The notes below the pieces were generated by a model. That model was not told the DNA's origin and ran no database searches. It saw only the letters and a program-made list of their open reading frames with translations. From positions 62,001 through 126,000 of the forward strand of contig NZ_JAJEPR010000007.1 of the NCBI RefSeq assembly GCF_020686945.1: DNA of 64,000 nt. Reading direction: 5' to 3'. Positions within the stretch are counted from its first letter, which is position 1; the number at the start of each line of letters is the position of its first letter. This document shows, in pieces, positions 31,276-38,907 of this stretch. The DNA is from Limivivens faecihominis (GTDB lineage: Bacteria; Bacillota; Clostridia; Lachnospirales; Lachnospiraceae). Position numbers and translations under genes: made by a program.

Positions 31276-33021
31276 TTATTCGCCCAGAGCCTCGAGAGCT
31301 GCGGAGAGAGCTGCCACTTTTTCCTCGGCCTCTTTCTCGTCAGCGCCTTTGATTCCTGCGTAATATTTGATCTTAGGCTCGGTTCCGGACGGACGCACGC
31401 AAACCCAGGCCTTGTCATCCAGCTCGAAATAGAGCACATTGGACTTCGGCAGAGTCAGCTCGGAGGTCTCTCCGGTAGCAATGTCGGTGCGGATGCTGGA
31501 ACGGTAATCTTCCATAGCAAGCACTTTGAAGGGGCCTACGCTCTTCGGGGTGTTGGCGCGGAAGCTCTCCATCAGAGCGTCAATCTTTGCTTTTCCTTCC
31601 ATTCCCTTGAAGGTCTGGGAGATCAGGTTCTCTTTGTAATAGCCATAGGTCTTGTAGAGGTTCTCCATCTGCTGGCAGAGGGTAAGACCTTTGGACTTAT
31701 AGTAAGCGGCTGCTTCGCAGAGAGCCATAACGGCAACAACGGCGTCCTTGTCTCTTGCGTGGGTTCCTTCCAGGCAGCCGTAGCTCTCCTCGTAACCGAA
31801 GAGGAACTCATGGCTGTGATCCTGCTCGAAGAACTTGATCTGCTCGCCGATGTATTTGAAACCGGTCAGAGTCTCGATCAGGGTTACGTTGTAAGCCTTT
31901 GCGATCTCCCGGGCCATTTTTCCGGACACGATGGTGGTGACAACGGCGCCGTTCTCCGGAAGGATACCCAGTTCTTTTCTCTGGGAAAGGAGGTACTCCA
32001 GGATCAGCATACCGGACATGTTTCCGGTAAAGCTCTGGTACTCGCCGGTTTCCGTGTTCTTTGCGTAAACGCCGAGACGGTCAGCATCCGGGTCGGTAGC
32101 GAGGACGATATCTGCATCCACCTCTTTGGCCAGCTTGAGGGCCAGAGCGAAAGCTTTCTTATCCTCCGGGTTCGGGTAGCTGACAGTCGGGAAATCACCA
32201 TCAGGAAGCTCCTGCTCTTTTACCACATGAACCTGGGTAAAGCCAAGCTCTTTTAAGACGCGGCGTACCGGCAGATTTCCGGTTCCGTGAAGCGGGGTGT
32301 AAACGATTTTCAGTTTGTCAGCCTGCTCTTTGATGGCTTCCGGACGAAGCACCAGTTTTTTCAGGGCTTCCATGTATTTGTCGTCGATCTCGCTTCCGAT
32401 GACTTCATAGAGGCCTGCGGCTTTGGCGTCTTCCTCACTCATGGTCTTCAGTGCGCCGTAATCGGTGATAGACTGCACTTCATTGATGATCTCCACATCT
32501 TTGGGAGCGGTGATCTGGGCACCGTCCTCCCAGTAAACCTTGTAACCGTTGTACTCCGGCGGGTTGTGGCTGGCTGTCACCATAACGCCTGCGGTGCAGT
32601 GGAGCTCACGAACGGCAAAGGACAGCATAGGTGTCGGACGAAGAGACGGAAAAATGTAAGCTTTGATTCCGTTGGCTGCCATGCAGAGTGCGGTCTCTTT
32701 TGCAAATTCCGGGGACATGTGGCGGGAGTCAAAGGAGATGGCTACGCCCTTTTCCTGGGCATGTTCTTTGATGATAAAGTTTGCAAGTCCCTGGGTCGCT
32801 TTTCTCACAGTGTAAATATTCATACGGTTGGTTCCGGCTCCCAGAATACCGCGAAGGCCTCCGGTACCGAACTCCAGCTCTCTGTAAAAACGCTCGGTGA
32901 TCTCTTTCTCGTCGTCCTTGATGGCAAGAAGCTCCGCTTTGGTGGCCTCGTCAAAATAAGGGGAGGTGCACCAAAATTCATAATTTTTCATTGCATCCAT
33001 GGCAATATCCTCCAGATTCAT
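31276..33021 (-). CDS. Phosphoglucomutase/phosphomannomutase
   Basis: A 581-residue alpha-D-phosphohexomutase of the long PgcA-type, interconverting glucose-1- and glucose-6-phosphate (or mannose phosphates). It lies in the cytoplasm between glycolysis and UDP-glucose or polysaccharide synthesis. Family marks are FGTGGLRGILGAGTNRMN, phosphoserine loop AGVMVTASHNPPEYNGYK (about 140-157), Mg loop LATDPDADRLGV, sugar loop GYEESYG and phosphate-binding RPSGTEPKIKYY. The length is normal. It stands alone between element B and the remnant. The nearby mannoside locus makes a phosphomannomutase role worth noting, because GH130 enzymes yield mannose-1-phosphate. Confidence 0.93.
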   Translation of the reverse strand: MNLEDIAMDAMKNYEFWCTSPYFDEATKAELLAIKDDEKEITERFYRELEFGTGGLRGILGAGTNRMNIYTVRKATQGLANFIIKEHAQEKGVAISFDSRHMSPEFAKETALCMAANGIKAYIFPSLRPTPMLSFAVRELHCTAGVMVTASHNPPEYNGYKVYWEDGAQITAPKDVEIINEVQSITDYGALKTMSEEDAKAAGLYEVIGSEIDDKYMEALKKLVLRPEAIKEQADKLKIVYTPLHGTGNLPVRRVLKELGFTQVHVVKEQELPDGDFPTVSYPNPEDKKAFALALKLAKEVDADIVLATDPDADRLGVYAKNTETGEYQSFTGNMSGMLILEYLLSQRKELGILPENGAVVTTIVSGKMAREIAKAYNVTLIETLTGFKYIGEQIKFFEQDHSHEFLFGYEESYGCLEGTHARDKDAVVAVMALCEAAAYYKSKGLTLCQQMENLYKTYGYYKENLISQTFKGMEGKAKIDALMESFRANTPKSVGPFKVLAMEDYRSSIRTDIATGETSELTLPKSNVLYFELDDKAWVCVRPSGTEPKIKYYAGIKGADEKEAEEKVAALSAALEALGE

Positions 33022-33104
33022 AATCTTTCTGTTTTTTTGGAAAAAAGTTTGTCAGGACTATTTTAGCATATAATGTAGGCTTTGGTAAAGCGTAGAAAAA
33101 ATAA

Positions 33105-33810
33105 CGAGGGGGAAACCATCAGAGTTGCGCCAGTCCTGGTTTCCCCCTCGAGCTCCCCCTTCCAGGGCACGCTAGAAAATAAGGGGCTTACGTCATACTG
33201 GAAATGCACGATGATATGGTGGGTGGTGTCTCATGGTGAAAGCAAAACCGGGAGATGTTACACATACTGCTGGCTTAAGTTGACTATATATTGCAAAAAA
33301 TCAAAATAAACCAACAAAAACAAAGATATAGATTGACTTCATATTGTAAAATTTCAATATAAGTCATTAAAAACAGAGAACTCTGTTGACTGCAAATCCA
33401 AAAATCCCAAATACAGTCAAAAAAACCCGGTAAATTTTTGACTGTAAATTCCCAAACTCCAAATCAAGTCAATCAAAACCCTAAAAATACATGACCATAA
33501 ATCCCAAAACTCCAAATCAAGTCAATCAAAATCCCAAAAATACATGACCATAAATCCCAAAACTCCAAATCAAGTCAATCAAGCCACCAAAAACACATGA
33601 CCACAATCCCCAAAAATGCAAAATCAAGTCAAATGTTCATCCAAATCAATTGACCGCAAACTCTAAAACCTTCAAAACAAGTCAAAATCTCACCGTCATT
33701 TCACGCACTCCCAGTCTGACGTAAGCCCCCTATTTTCTGCGTGCCCTAGAAAGGGGGCTGCAAGGGGGAAAACCAGGACTTGCGCAACTCCGATGGTTTT
33801 CCCCCTTGCA
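33105..33810. repeat. Repeat element B: both ends plus eight palindromic 53-bp units
   Basis: The left end AATAAGGGGCTTACGTCA lies within 33174-33195 and the right end TGACGTAAGCCCCCTATT begins at 33717. Eight units start at 33280, 33333, 33386, 33438, 33491, 33544, 33597 and 33650, a spacing of 52-53 bp throughout. Units open with TTGACT (or ATGACC) and close with AGTCAA about 35 bp later. Outside the ends lie hairpins: CGAGGGGGAAACCA/TGGTTTCCCCCTCG (33105-33118 and 33137-33150), and a perfect 17-bp TGCAAGGGGG... stem (33759-33775 and 33794-33810). Their sequences differ but stay paired. This fills nearly all of the 830-bp gap 33022-33851. Confidence 0.85.
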
Positions 33811-33851
33811 AGGTTTCCCAGTGGCTTACCACAAGCCACCCTATAGAATCT

Positions 33852-35027
33852 TTACTTTGATTCAGCCAGAATCTCCAAATTCTTCTGAATCAACTCACAC
33901 CTCTGCTTCACACAATCCGGTGACCGATGCGGATCCCGCGGCGTGTTAAACAGATAATCCTCCAGTTTATCCACTGTAGTCGTCGCCACATGCATTCTTG
34001 TATCACAGGATGCATAATAGATATACACATCCCCATTCTCTCTCGCGATCGCCCCATTGGTGAACACCACATTGGACACGTCGCCGACTCTCTCATTTCC
34101 CAGCGGTACCAGGAACACCCCTGACGGCTCCGCAATGACTTTAGAGGGATCTTTCAAATCCGTTCCAAACGCATACAGCACATATCTCAGTCCTGCTGCC
34201 GTATTCCTTACGCCATGGGCGATGTGAATCCAGTATTTCTTTCCTTTGAAAGGAACTGCTCCTGCTCCGTTCTTGGACTCGGTCAGCGTATGATAAACTC
34301 TGCGGCTGATGATCTTCTCCTCGTCGATAACCGCATGCTCGATGTCATCGCAGAGGCCAAAGCCAATTCCTCCGCCGCTTCCGGTTTCGATGAAACCGTC
34401 CATCGGGCGGGTATAGAAGGCGTATTTGCCGTCCACAAACTCCGGGTGAAGCACCACGTTTCTCTGCTGCGGGGACCGTAAGGTCTTGAGATTGTCCAGT
34501 CTCTCCCAGTTCTGGAGGTCATGGGTACGGACGATGCCGGCCTGAGCCACTGCGGCGGAGAGATCCGGATTCGTGGTGTCCTTGCTCTCGGAGCAGAACA
34601 CGCCGTAGATCCAGCCGTCCTCATGCTTGGTCAGACGCATATCGTAGACATTGGTCTCCTCCGGGCAGGTGTCCGGCAGAACCACCGGATAATCCCAGAA
34701 GTGGAAGCCATCGATGCCATTGTCACTTTCTGCCACCGCAAAGAAGGATTTCCGGTCATTTCCTTCCACACGAACCACCAGATAATATTTTCCGTTGAGC
34801 TCAATGGCTCCGGAGTTCATCACGGCGTTGATGCCCAGACGCTCTTCAAAATACGGGTTGGTTTCCTCATTGAGGTCATATCTCCAGTGCACCGGTGCAA
34901 ACTCCCGGGTCAGGACCGGATACTGATACCGGTCATAAATTCCATTATAAAAATCACTCTTCTGATTTTTTCTGGCAACAAGCTTGTCCACCTTTGCCTT
35001 TTCCACATAATACTGTTTATGAAGCAT
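33852..35027 (-). CDS. GH130 beta-mannoside phosphorylase (4-O-beta-mannosyl-glucose type)
   Basis: A 391-residue glycoside hydrolase family 130 enzyme, most like subfamily 1, which phosphorolyses 4-O-beta-D-mannosyl-D-glucose to mannose-1-phosphate and glucose in the cytoplasm. Five-bladed propeller motifs are visible: NSGAIELNGKYYLVVRVEGND, ETNVYDMRLTKHEDGWIYG (with the proposed proton-donor Asp), RNVVLHPEFVDGKYAFYTRP and GVFLVPLGNERVGDVSNVVFTNGAI. It overlaps the epimerase stop by 11 bases, and the pair performs the last two steps of mannobiose use. This gene is intact, unlike the second GH130 gene upstream in the operon. Confidence 0.92.
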   Translation of the reverse strand: MLHKQYYVEKAKVDKLVARKNQKSDFYNGIYDRYQYPVLTREFAPVHWRYDLNEETNPYFEERLGINAVMNSGAIELNGKYYLVVRVEGNDRKSFFAVAESDNGIDGFHFWDYPVVLPDTCPEETNVYDMRLTKHEDGWIYGVFCSESKDTTNPDLSAAVAQAGIVRTHDLQNWERLDNLKTLRSPQQRNVVLHPEFVDGKYAFYTRPMDGFIETGSGGGIGFGLCDDIEHAVIDEEKIISRRVYHTLTESKNGAGAVPFKGKKYWIHIAHGVRNTAAGLRYVLYAFGTDLKDPSKVIAEPSGVFLVPLGNERVGDVSNVVFTNGAIARENGDVYIYYASCDTRMHVATTTVDKLEDYLFNTPRDPHRSPDCVKQRCELIQKNLEILAESK

Positions 35028-36195
35028 CGCTCATCCTCCTGATCACTTCCATACACATTCTTCCGTTATGATACGGGCATTTCCAGGGCTCTACAATTGG
35101 TTTATGAATCGGCGTTCCGTCCGCCTCCACGCACCAGAACCACTCGGAACCCTCTCTGGGATCGACGAGATATTTCCTGATGTACTCCCACACATCCTCA
35201 GCAGCCTGAAGGAACTTTTTCTCCCCGGGCTTTTTCTGCCAGGCGTTGATAAAGCCCACCACCGTCTCCGCCTGAATCCACCAGACCCGGGTGGTATCGT
35301 CCACGCCTTTTTCCGCCTCGTTCATGAGGGAATGGTTTACATAGGCCTTCTCATAGATGGCCTCCGCAATTTCCTCCGTAATCGGCGCCAACTTCTCCGT
35401 GTAAGCCGGATCAGCCAGTACCTCCAGGCCTCTGTCCATCAGCCAGGAAGTCTCAATATCATGGCCGTAGGAATAAAGGTCGATCAGGCTGTTCCAGGTC
35501 CGATCGAAAAAGACCTCCTGCCGTTTCAGCTCCCGGTTATAAACTTTATCTGCGAAAAGATCCATCATAAAGCGGAGTCTCTCTCCCGTGAAGGGATCTT
35601 TCGTCACACGGTAAAATTCCGTATAGGCCTCAAACACATGAAGCAGCGTGTTCATCGTCTTCTCCGCCAGTACACCGTTCTCGGAAAGCTTTTCGTTGCT
35701 CTCGGGCCTGAAATCCCGGGTGAAAGCTTCGAGATAACCGTACTCGTCGGTCATTTTTTCCTCGATGATGAGCTGCAGGCCTCTCGCGATATCGAGGGCG
35801 TCCTTGCATCCGGTCGCATTATAATAAGAAGAAAGTGCATAGATCGCAAACGCCTGGTTGTAAGTATGTTTCGTGGTATCCTTCGGTTTTCCGTCATAGG
35901 TCACAGACCAGAACACACCGCCGTACTCCCGGTCGATACAGTAATTTTTCAGAAACTCATAGGCATGATCTGCATCCTCTTTTAAATTTTTCTCCTTGAG
36001 AAGCTCATAGGCGCTGGAGAAAAACCAGAGAATCCGGCTGTTTAAAATGCAGCCTTTTTCATACTCTTTGTCAAGCTTCAGATCATAGCCGAGCCAGCCG
36101 TAATAGCCGCCGTACTTCTGGTCCTTTAAGCTCTCCCAGAAGGGGATGAGCCTAGTTTTCAGATGCTCTTCGATTTCCTGAACAAACGTATTCAT
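35017..36195 (-). CDS. Cellobiose/mannobiose 2-epimerase (AGE family)
   Basis: A 392-residue (alpha/alpha)6-barrel enzyme of the N-acylglucosamine 2-epimerase family. It would convert beta-1,4-mannobiose to mannosyl-glucose for the GH130 phosphorylase that follows. Family features are YGGYYGWLGYDLKLD, KGCILNSRILWFFSSAYE, REYGGVFWSVTYDGKPKDTTKHTYNQAFAIYALSSYY, YGHDIETSWLMDRG and DDTRVWWIQAETVVGF. They include the usual His and Trp/Arg positions. The ATG at 36195 has a GGGGG ribosome-binding site. It sits between a broken and an intact GH130 gene, matching the gene set of known gut Lachnospiraceae mannan loci. Confidence 0.92.
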   Translation of the reverse strand: MNTFVQEIEEHLKTRLIPFWESLKDQKYGGYYGWLGYDLKLDKEYEKGCILNSRILWFFSSAYELLKEKNLKEDADHAYEFLKNYCIDREYGGVFWSVTYDGKPKDTTKHTYNQAFAIYALSSYYNATGCKDALDIARGLQLIIEEKMTDEYGYLEAFTRDFRPESNEKLSENGVLAEKTMNTLLHVFEAYTEFYRVTKDPFTGERLRFMMDLFADKVYNRELKRQEVFFDRTWNSLIDLYSYGHDIETSWLMDRGLEVLADPAYTEKLAPITEEIAEAIYEKAYVNHSLMNEAEKGVDDTTRVWWIQAETVVGFINAWQKKPGEKKFLQAAEDVWEYIRKYLVDPREGSEWFWCVEADGTPIHKPIVEPWKCPYHNGRMCMEVIRRMSDAS

Positions 36196-36204
36196 ATGAA
36201 CCCC

Positions 36205-36881
36205 CTACCTTTTGCCGATCTCCGTATCATCGGCTCTGACTACACTGTTTTCTTTGATATAGGCAACGATCTGATTCACCGTGGTAAATGCAAGACCCAC
36301 ATAGGTGTCAGCCGCGCCGTAGTAGATGGCAATTTTTCCGCTCTCTGCGTCATGAATCGTCGCGCAGGGGAAGGTCACATTGGGAACGAAGCCTCTCTCC
36401 TCATACCAGTCCTCCGGTGTCAGAAGAAAGTTCTGGCAGCGGTATTTCACGATGGATGGATTGTCGATATCCAGGATCGCTCCGCCAATGCTGTAAACGT
36501 AACCATTGCAGGTTCCACTCACACCATGGTAGAAAAGAAGCCAGCCCTCTGTTGTCTCAATCGGAGCGGCACCTCCGCCGATCTTTAAAGACTCCCACCA
36601 CTCACTGCTCTTTCCCATGACATGACGGTGTTTTCCCCAGTAGGTCATATCCGGGCTCTCGGAAAGAAAAATGTCTCCGAAGGGCGTATGGCCGCTGTCG
36701 CTGGGACGGGAAAGCATCACAAAATTGCCGTTGATCTTTCTGGAAAACAGAACTGGATGGGATTTCTGCCGATGACCGGATTTTCACTGTAACGCCAGAC
36801 CGGTGCGCCGTGAAACTCCTTCGGGCCTTCCTGCCAGGGTACGTTGGGTACGGATGCCCCTAAAATTTTTACCTCGCTCAT
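36205..36881 (-). pseudogene. GH130 mannooligosaccharide phosphorylase, internally deleted
   Basis: The N-terminus (MSEVKILGASVPNVPWQEGPKEFHGAPVWRYSENPVIGRNPIQ, start 36881 after AAGGAG) is typical of GH130 subfamily 2, enzymes that release mannose-1-phosphate from beta-1,4-mannooligosaccharides. At about 36753 the sense jumps to another frame, VLFSRKINGNFVMLSRPSD, and continues to a normal C-terminus with GGAAPIETTEGWLLFYHG. About 100 residues of the middle, including the region with the catalytic Asp, are missing and the two parts are out of frame. The product would be inactive. It could be true decay or an assembly deletion; other junctions upstream look alike. Confidence 0.85.
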
Positions 36882-36916
36882 TTCTCTATTCTCCTTTGCT
36901 CTTGTCATTTTTCAAA

Positions 36917-37285
36917 TCAGCCCTTTACTGCACCTGCTGCCATGCCGCTGTATACCTGCTCCTGGAAGATCAGGAACAGCACGAAGATCGGAATGATCGT
37001 GATCAGCACGCCGGCACAGATGTAGTTGTACTGGTTTCCGTAAGGGCCCGTAAATTTATAGAGGGCGGTGGAAATGGTCTTCAGATCCTCGTTCTGCAGA
37101 TACAGGTTGGACATGTAGTACTCGTTGTAAACACCCACACCTTTCAGTACCAGAGAAGTCACGATGGCCGGTTTTAACAGCGGAAACAGGATCTTGAAAA
37201 ATACACCGAAATACATACAGCCATCCATGATAGCCGACTCGTCCAGAGATACCGGCAGATTTTCAAAGAACTGCAGGAAAATAAG
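36917..37285 (-). pseudogene. MalG-type sugar permease, C-terminal half only
   Basis: The frame LIFLQFFENLPVSLDESAIMDGC...VYSGMAAGAVKG is the C-terminal half of a carbohydrate ABC permease (MalG/LacG group), including the EAA-like loop (SLDESAIMDGC) that docks to the ATPase. The N-terminal half is absent. At about 37282-37290 it joins, out of frame, the end of a different permease. In an intact operon this protein would import mannooligosaccharides with its MalF partner. The junction shares TATGCCTTA with both possible parent sequences, which suggests a short-homology deletion. Confidence 0.8.
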
Positions 37286-37495
37286 GCATATTTGAAGAAC
37301 AGTTTCTGGGCCACGGTGCAGATCACGATGATCACCAGAAGAACGATGGCCATGGCGCAGGCCAGACCAACTTTCTGGTTCTCGTGGGCCAGACGGTTCA
37401 TGATTACGAAATAAGTACCGGTTCCCATGGTACCGTTGGTGATAACGTAAGGCGGCTCGAAGGCGCTTAAGGAACCGCTGATGGGAAGAAAATTG
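37286..37495 (-). pseudogene. MalF-type sugar permease, C-terminal fragment
   Basis: The frame ISGSLSAFEPPYVITNGTMGTGTYFVIMNRLAHENQ...VAQKLFFKYA is the last 60-70 residues of a MalF/UgpA-like permease. Immediately upstream sits a leader-like GGAGGGGG (37496-37503) and an AT-rich promoter, so a binding-protein gene and most of this permease seem to have been lost in one event that joined the operon leader to the permease tail. No start codon fits the fragment. It cannot make a working importer. Confidence 0.8.
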
Positions 37496-37560
37496 CCCCC
37501 TCCGTTTTAAGTTTTTTTAATTTTTTTGTTCTTTCTGATGTTTATTTTTAAGTTAATTTT

Positions 37561-37603
37561 ATTCTAGCATGTTTGACTTAATTTTCAAGTTATTTTTACT
37601 TAA
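37561..37603 (-). promoter_or_regulatory. Promoter and candidate LacI operator of the mannoside operon
   Basis: On the minus strand -35 TTGAAA (37583-37588) and -10 TAGAAT (37561-37566) are 16 bases apart. A dyad TCAAGT-N7-ACTTAA (37585-37603) overlaps the -35. The same TTAAGT-N7-ACTTAA pattern lies on the alpha-galactosidase promoter, so both may be controlled by the LacI protein encoded between them. The rest of the 304-bp gap is AT-rich. Confidence 0.6.
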
Positions 37604-37753
37604 AAAAGTATCTCTGTTACTTGTGTGAAAATTTTAAGTTCTTTTTTTATGTAAATCTTACAATGAATCTTATTGTTTTCCATCGTTTTTCACTGCTTAA
37701 TCACTGGTTTCTTTTTACTTAACCAATAAAGTTGTTTTTCTAAAATCGACAAA

Positions 37754-37804
37754 AAAATACTGCCTGTGAAAAAAGATTTCTCCTTTTTCACAGGCAGTAT
37801 TTTT
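37754..37804. terminator. Terminator after lacI-type gene
   Basis: An almost perfect inverted repeat (AATACTGCCTGTGAAAAA with TTTTTCACAGGCAGTATT) abuts the LacI stop codon, with T-runs on both strands. Confidence 0.9.
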
Positions 37805-38823
37805 CATTTATTTCCGTGCGATAGGTTTCCTACACTTTCTTTCTCTATGATCTGACCGGAAACAACGTTCAGTCCCCTTCCGGAAGAAGGATTCTTCAGT
37901 CGTTTCATAACCTTCTCCAGAGCGATCTTTACCATCGCCCTGGTATTTACCTCATACGTCGTGATCTTTTTATCCGGGAAACCGGGGTAGAGGAAGTTAT
38001 CGAAACCGATGACCGCCACATCCCCGGGGATCTTGTAGCCCATCTCTTCCAGCTTCATCATGAGGATTCCCGCCGTCAGATCACAGTTGCAGACAAAGGC
38101 CTCGGGAAGCTTCTCAGGTACGGAAAATTCCACATTTCCGGTCCGGTCGCGGTCCTCGATCAGCCACTCCGCCGGAAGTTCTTCCCCGTGCTCCAGCAGC
38201 GCCTTATAGAAACCGCAGTAGCGGTCCATGATGCTGCTGGTCCGGTGGATGCTGCCCACATAGGCGAGCTTCTGGTATCCCCGTTCAAAAAGATACTCTG
38301 TCAGAAGGTACATCCCATAGAAATTGTCGGCAATCACCGAATCTTCCGACAGCTCCTTATCGTAAAAATCCAGGAAAATGATCGGAAGCTTCGTCTGCTC
38401 CTTCATGAAATGAATGTAATCTTTGCTGATCTCTCCCATGACGATGAGGCCTTCCACCTGATTTTCCTCCACCATCCTGGGAAGGAGCAGGTGATCCTCC
38501 ATGTCGTGCTTTAAGATCTCCACAACGGCCATACAGTTTTTGTCCGTGGCCACCAGAGCCAGCTCCTGATACATTTTCCAATAGAAAGTCGTATACTCCG
38601 CCAGGTATTTCTCGTGGATCAGAACGCCAATGCTTTTCAGCATCCGGCTCCGCTCCTGTCTTCTGGCCGCGGAGACCGGCCGGTACCCCATCTCTCCCGC
38701 TACTTTCTGTATTCTGGCCCTCAGCTCATTGCTGACGCCTTTCTGTCCGGTCAGGGCGTTATGCACCGTTACCGTGCTCACCCCGATCTGGGCGGCAATA
38801 TCCGCCAGTCTGACTTTCGCCAT
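37804..38823 (-). CDS. LacI family transcriptional regulator
   Basis: A 339-residue regulator. The LacI helix-turn-helix is at the N-terminus (VRLADIAAQIGVSTVTVHNALTGQKGVSNELRARIQKVAGEMGYRP, residues 4-50). A periplasmic-binding-protein-like effector domain follows (IGVLIHEKYL, GLIVMGEISKDY, VIGFDNFLYPGFPDKKITTYEVNTRAMVKIALEKV). It probably represses the mannoside operon and the alpha-galactosidase in the absence of mannooligosaccharide. Both promoters carry a matching TTAAGT-N7-ACTTAA dyad. It lies between them on the same strand. The effector is inferred from the neighbours. Confidence 0.92.
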   Translation of the reverse strand: MAKVRLADIAAQIGVSTVTVHNALTGQKGVSNELRARIQKVAGEMGYRPVSAARRQERSRMLKSIGVLIHEKYLAEYTTFYWKMYQELALVATDKNCMAVVEILKHDMEDHLLLPRMVEENQVEGLIVMGEISKDYIHFMKEQTKLPIIFLDFYDKELSEDSVIADNFYGMYLLTEYLFERGYQKLAYVGSIHRTSSIMDRYCGFYKALLEHGEELPAEWLIEDRDRTGNVEFSVPEKLPEAFVCNCDLTAGILMMKLEEMGYKIPGDVAVIGFDNFLYPGFPDKKITTYEVNTRAMVKIALEKVMKRLKNPSSGRGLNVVSGQIIEKESVGNLSHGNK

Positions 38824-38907
38824 TTGTAATACCTCCCTACGCAGTTTGTGCCTGCCGGAAAGTTTCCTCTCCGCCAGGCAAATGTTCTCCCCCGTAAATA
38901 CAGTTTT

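Noticed and set aside
33280..33690. CRISPR array
   Set aside because: Spacing is regular, but the supposed spacers resemble each other, the repeat is degenerate and palindromic over its full length, and no cas genes are near.
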